Below, piece by piece: positions 16,311 through 18,538 of a DNA stretch of 18,538 nt (position 1 is the stretch's first letter; each line of letters begins with the position of its first letter). The translations under genes were made by a program, and so were the position numbers. This stretch comes from Alistipes sp. (GTDB lineage: Bacteria; Bacteroidota; Bacteroidia; Bacteroidales; Rikenellaceae), in assembly GCA_017532885.1 (NCBI GenBank), contig JAFXIS010000016.1:1-18538 (forward strand). Direction: 5' to 3'. A model generated the notes under the pieces. That model saw only the letters and a program-made list of their open reading frames with translations, ran no database searches and was not told the origin of the DNA.

Positions 16311-16355
16311 CTTCCCTAAATTCATTAATTTCCCTAATCTCGCTAAACTCTCTAA
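16311..16355 (+). repeat. Degenerate 9-base tandem repeat, five units
   Basis: Five consecutive 9-base units with consensus NYTCSCTAA fill 16311-16355 between the TIM-barrel gene and ccsB; every unit ends in TAA, and units one and three share the core TTCCCTAA. On the other strand the unit reads as TTAGNGAGN. The flanks (16293-16305 and 16361-16371) are AT-rich with GAATTT-type motifs. It looks like microsatellite-type intergenic filler; no hairpin or promoter is evident. Confidence 0.6.
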
Positions 16356-16371
16356 TGCCAATTTTTGAATT

Positions 16372-17586
16372 GTGAAAAACTTTTGGCGCATACCGGTTAT
16401 ATTGAATGCCACGCTCATTGTTTTGGGCGTGGCGTTGCAACTTACGGTCGGGGATTTCGATGCTTCGTGGCTTCGCTATCCGTGGAGTGCGATTGTGGCT
16501 GTCAATTACCTCTACCTGCTGGTTTTGTGTTATACGCTTGACGATAAATGGCAGTGGCTTAAGTCTTTGCGCTCGCGTCAGAGCTCTGTCGTGTCACTTG
16601 CTTCAATGCTTTTTGTGACCTTGATTTTTGGACTTACACGCCAAGATGGCTCTGCGGAAGGGGTTGCAGGCGCTTTGGGTTTTACTCGCATGACCTCATC
16701 GTGGGTTTTCAACCTTGTATTGCTAAATTTCTTGACCTCATTGGGGCTTGCGCTTGTGGACGATTGGCGTTGCTTCAGAAATCGTAAAATCGCGCCTCTG
16801 CTGTCGCATACGGCGGTTTTCGTAGCCCTTGCTGCGGCGATGTTCAGCAGTGGGGATAAGCTCCGTTATAGGCTTGTCAGCTACCTTGAAACACCTACCT
16901 ATACGGCTCAAGATGAGTATGGCCGTGAGCGAGAGTTACCCTTTGTGGTTACACTCCGCGACTTTTCAATCGAGGAGTATTCGCCTAATCTGCACCTATA
17001 TAATGCTCGTTCGGAGGCTCTTTCCGAGCTTTCGCTCTCGGTTGCGGATAGCATGGGTGGAGTTGGCGATTGGCAACTGAAAGTCATAAGATACCTCCCT
17101 ATGGCGGGCGTAATGCCTGAGGCTACGGAGTATCGTTCGATGCAGCATGTCGGAGCAACGCATGCCGCATATGTCGTGGCAGAAAACGCAGCAACAGGCT
17201 CGGCGAAAGAGGGTTGGGTGAGCTGCGGAAGTCATATCTTTGCCCCCTCGACGCTCGATTTGGGTGATGGGGAGTATGTCGTCATGCCGCAACCTAAAGC
17301 GAAGCGATACCTGTCGCGTATTCGCGTGGAGGATAATGCGGGTGAGGTTCATGACTTTGATGTCGAGGTAAACCACACTGCGAAGGTGGGAACTTGGCGT
17401 ATATATCAAGTGGGCTATGATGCCGAGCGAGGTCGCTGGAGTACGCAGAGTACATTCGAATGTGTGCGCGACGGCTGGTGGGGTATAGTGAGTGTGGCCC
17501 TATGGATGATTTTGGCTTCGGCTGTGGTGATGTTCTTCGGCCGAGGCAATAAGGCCTCAAAATCAAAAATTCAGAATTCAAAATGA
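16372..17586 (+). CDS. ccsB: CcsB/ResB-like cytochrome c biogenesis protein (GTG start)
   Basis: A 404-residue protein of system II cytochrome c maturation. With CcsA it moves haem across the inner membrane and helps attach it to CXXCH motifs. Membrane segments lie at about 7-25, 38-55, 73-89, 110-130, 142-158 and 370-389, with a periplasmic domain between the last two. His146 (LLSHTAVF) and His335 (VNHTAKVGTWRIYQVGYD) are typical conserved positions. GTG at 16372 is used because TGA lies in frame two codons upstream and no ATG fits. The last residues (KASKSKIQNSK) are encoded by AT-rich sequence like the intergenic filler, and the stop overlaps the ccsA ATG as ATGA. The closest type is the ResB-like protein of Bacteroidota nrf operons. 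Confidence 0.88.
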   Translation: MKNFWRIPVILNATLIVLGVALQLTVGDFDASWLRYPWSAIVAVNYLYLLVLCYTLDDKWQWLKSLRSRQSSVVSLASMLFVTLIFGLTRQDGSAEGVAGALGFTRMTSSWVFNLVLLNFLTSLGLALVDDWRCFRNRKIAPLLSHTAVFVALAAAMFSSGDKLRYRLVSYLETPTYTAQDEYGRERELPFVVTLRDFSIEEYSPNLHLYNARSEALSELSLSVADSMGGVGDWQLKVIRYLPMAGVMPEATEYRSMQHVGATHAAYVVAENAATGSAKEGWVSCGSHIFAPSTLDLGDGEYVVMPQPKAKRYLSRIRVEDNAGEVHDFDVEVNHTAKVGTWRIYQVGYDAERGRWSTQSTFECVRDGWWGIVSVALWMILASAVVMFFGRGNKASKSKIQNSK

Positions 17587-18377
17587 CTTGGGAGTATCTG
17601 ATATGGTTTGCTGTGCCGGCTGTTGTCTGCTGGCTTGCGGGTGCTGTTGTGGCGTGGCGCGATAGGGGCGTTGGGGTTGCAGCGACACTCTCCGTTGTAG
17701 GCTCCGCAATCTTCTTCTCTTTTATTGTGGGCATGTGGCTCACGCTTGAACGACCCCCTATGCGTACTATGGGCGAAACCCGCCTTTGGTATTCGTTCTT
17801 CCTCTCGGTTGCGGGCATTTTGGTCTACCTGCGTTGGCGTTATAATTGGATTCTCTCGTTCAGCACCATGATGTCGGTGGTTTTTATCTGTATCAATCTC
17901 TTCAAGCCTGAGATTCACGATAAATCACTTATGCCGGCACTGCAAAGCCCCTGGTTTGTGCCGCATGTTATAGTCTATATGTTCGCCTACGCTCTGTTAG
18001 GTGCCGTGGCGCTGTTTGCGCTATATCTTTGGGTGCGCTCCTCGCGTCGTGAGCCCACCGACGAGGAGATGTCTATGTGCGATAATCTTGTTCGCGTGGG
18101 TTGGTCATTCCTCACTTTGGGTATGATTATGGGTGCTTTGTGGGCAAAGCAGGCGTGGGGTGATTATTGGTCGTGGGACCCCAAGGAGACTTGGGCTGCC
18201 GCAACATGGCTTTCGTATCTTGGCTATCTGCATCTGCGCCCACTCATTAGTCGCAATTATAATAATTATAATATAGCCTTTGCGGTTATCCTCTTTTCGT
18301 TCCTGCTGCTTCAGATGTGTTGGTATGGTATTAATTATCTTCCGGCGGCACAAGGTGTCAGCGTCCATACCTATTAG
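17583..18377 (+). CDS. ccsA: CcsA cytochrome c biogenesis / haem handling protein
   Basis: A 264-residue integral membrane protein with about eight helices, the haem-handling partner in system II cytochrome c synthetase. The tryptophan-rich WWD motif WGDYWSWDPKETW (192-204) is complete, and the two expected flanking external histidines are His128 (PWFVPHV) and His262 (GVSVHTY, near the C-terminus). The start ATG at 17583 overlaps the ccsB stop by four bases, indicating translational coupling. Together the pair forms the split CcsB-CcsA synthetase. Its presence next to a tetrahaem cytochrome gene implies a dedicated or co-regulated supply of haem attachment for that cytochrome. The cytochrome fusion carries four of the CXXCH motifs it would serve. 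Confidence 0.94.
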   Translation: MTWEYLIWFAVPAVVCWLAGAVVAWRDRGVGVAATLSVVGSAIFFSFIVGMWLTLERPPMRTMGETRLWYSFFLSVAGILVYLRWRYNWILSFSTMMSVVFICINLFKPEIHDKSLMPALQSPWFVPHVIVYMFAYALLGAVALFALYLWVRSSRREPTDEEMSMCDNLVRVGWSFLTLGMIMGALWAKQAWGDYWSWDPKETWAAATWLSYLGYLHLRPLISRNYNNYNIAFAVILFSFLLLQMCWYGINYLPAAQGVSVHTY

Positions 18378-18380
18378 CCT

Positions 18381-18538
18381 AAAATCATTTTAAGTGGCTC
18401 TTTCGGCGTCTGCCTTGTTGTCTAAATCCTCACATACGCCAAGTATGCTGCGGTTTATCCAACTGCGAGCATCCTCAAAATAGCTCACTTAAAAGTGATT
18501 TTTTGAGTATTAAGGTAGTGACTCTTTCGGCGTCTGCC
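18381..18538 (+). repeat. Structured repeat region: inverted repeat plus 124-base-period direct repeat
   Basis: After ccsA there is an imperfect inverted repeat (arms 18381-18399 and 18482-18502, about 19 of 21 positions matching) around an 82-base core with a small internal hairpin (CATAC-GCCAA-GTATG). A 17-base exact direct repeat, CTCTTTCGGCGTCTGCC, occurs at 18398-18414 and again at 18522-18538, a period of 124, so a second unit appears to begin and is cut by the window edge. On the minus strand the core stays open for about 30 codons but has poor codon use and no recognised family. An intergenic repeat or a partial duplication of a convergent gene's 3' end are both possible. Confidence 0.6.
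18485..18504 (+). terminator. Candidate terminator after ccsA
   Basis: TCACT (18485-18489) pairs with AGTGA (18494-18498) across the loop TAAA, followed directly by six T (18499-18504). The stem is short, but the right arm can also pair with 18381-18399 in a much longer structure. It is the first terminator-like site after ccsA, about 110 bases past its stop. Confidence 0.45.

Noticed and set aside
16311..18538. A CRISPR array at either repeat region
   Set aside because: The 9-base units are contiguous with no spacers, and the 124-base period shows only one full unit with inverted-repeat ends and no cas genes nearby.

Overview
The window reads as a chromosomal segment of a member of the Bacteroidota, most likely the Bacteroidales. 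A Rikenellaceae/Alistipes-like genome is my guess from gene content and the roughly balanced base composition; I could not test it. Support comes from two kinds of evidence. Promoter-like sites match the Bacteroidota pattern (TTTG, about 20 bases, TAnnTTTG), with no obvious Shine-Dalgarno dependence. The protein families are also typical: a GH92 glycosidase, a RecQ with a C-terminal extension, TM2 and DUF2752 neighbours, and a CcsB/CcsA haem-attachment pair. No rRNA, tRNA, IS element or CRISPR array was seen.

Left block (1-3619, minus strand): recQ, a zinc-ribbon TM2 membrane protein, a DUF2752 membrane protein and rsmA/ksgA (cut by the left edge) run leftward as a tight cluster. The TM2 and DUF2752 genes lie in one reading frame separated by a single TAG codon. 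A 116-base divergent region (3620-3735) carries two back-to-back promoter-like sites, for recQ and for lptB.

Middle block (3736-12190, plus strand): lptB, aroA, aroC, prmC, recX, a secreted M23 peptidase and a secreted GH92 alpha-mannosidase-family enzyme follow each other closely, several with gaps of only 3-20 bases and one with overlap. It joins LPS export, the last two shikimate steps, release-factor methylation and envelope/glycan enzymes. A strong hairpin terminator (12216-12261) closes it.

Right block (12294-18504, plus strand): a well-formed promoter (TTTG-N20-TACCTTTG) and a leader with two look-alike stem-loops precede five genes. The first is an unusual fusion of a membrane-anchored NapC/NrfH-type tetrahaem cytochrome c and a SUMF1/FGE-like domain. 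It is followed by a Gfo/Idh/MocA oxidoreductase and a xylose-isomerase-like TIM barrel, both exported and apparently lipoproteins, and then CcsB/ResB and CcsA for cytochrome c maturation. The layout resembles an nrfH-nrfA-ccsB-ccsA operon in which the nitrite reductase is replaced by sugar-type enzymes. My main hypothesis is a periplasmic sugar or glycoside redox module wired to the menaquinone pool through the tetrahaem domain, with its own haem-attachment machinery. The substrate is unknown. The window ends in a structured repeat region with a 124-base direct-repeat period.
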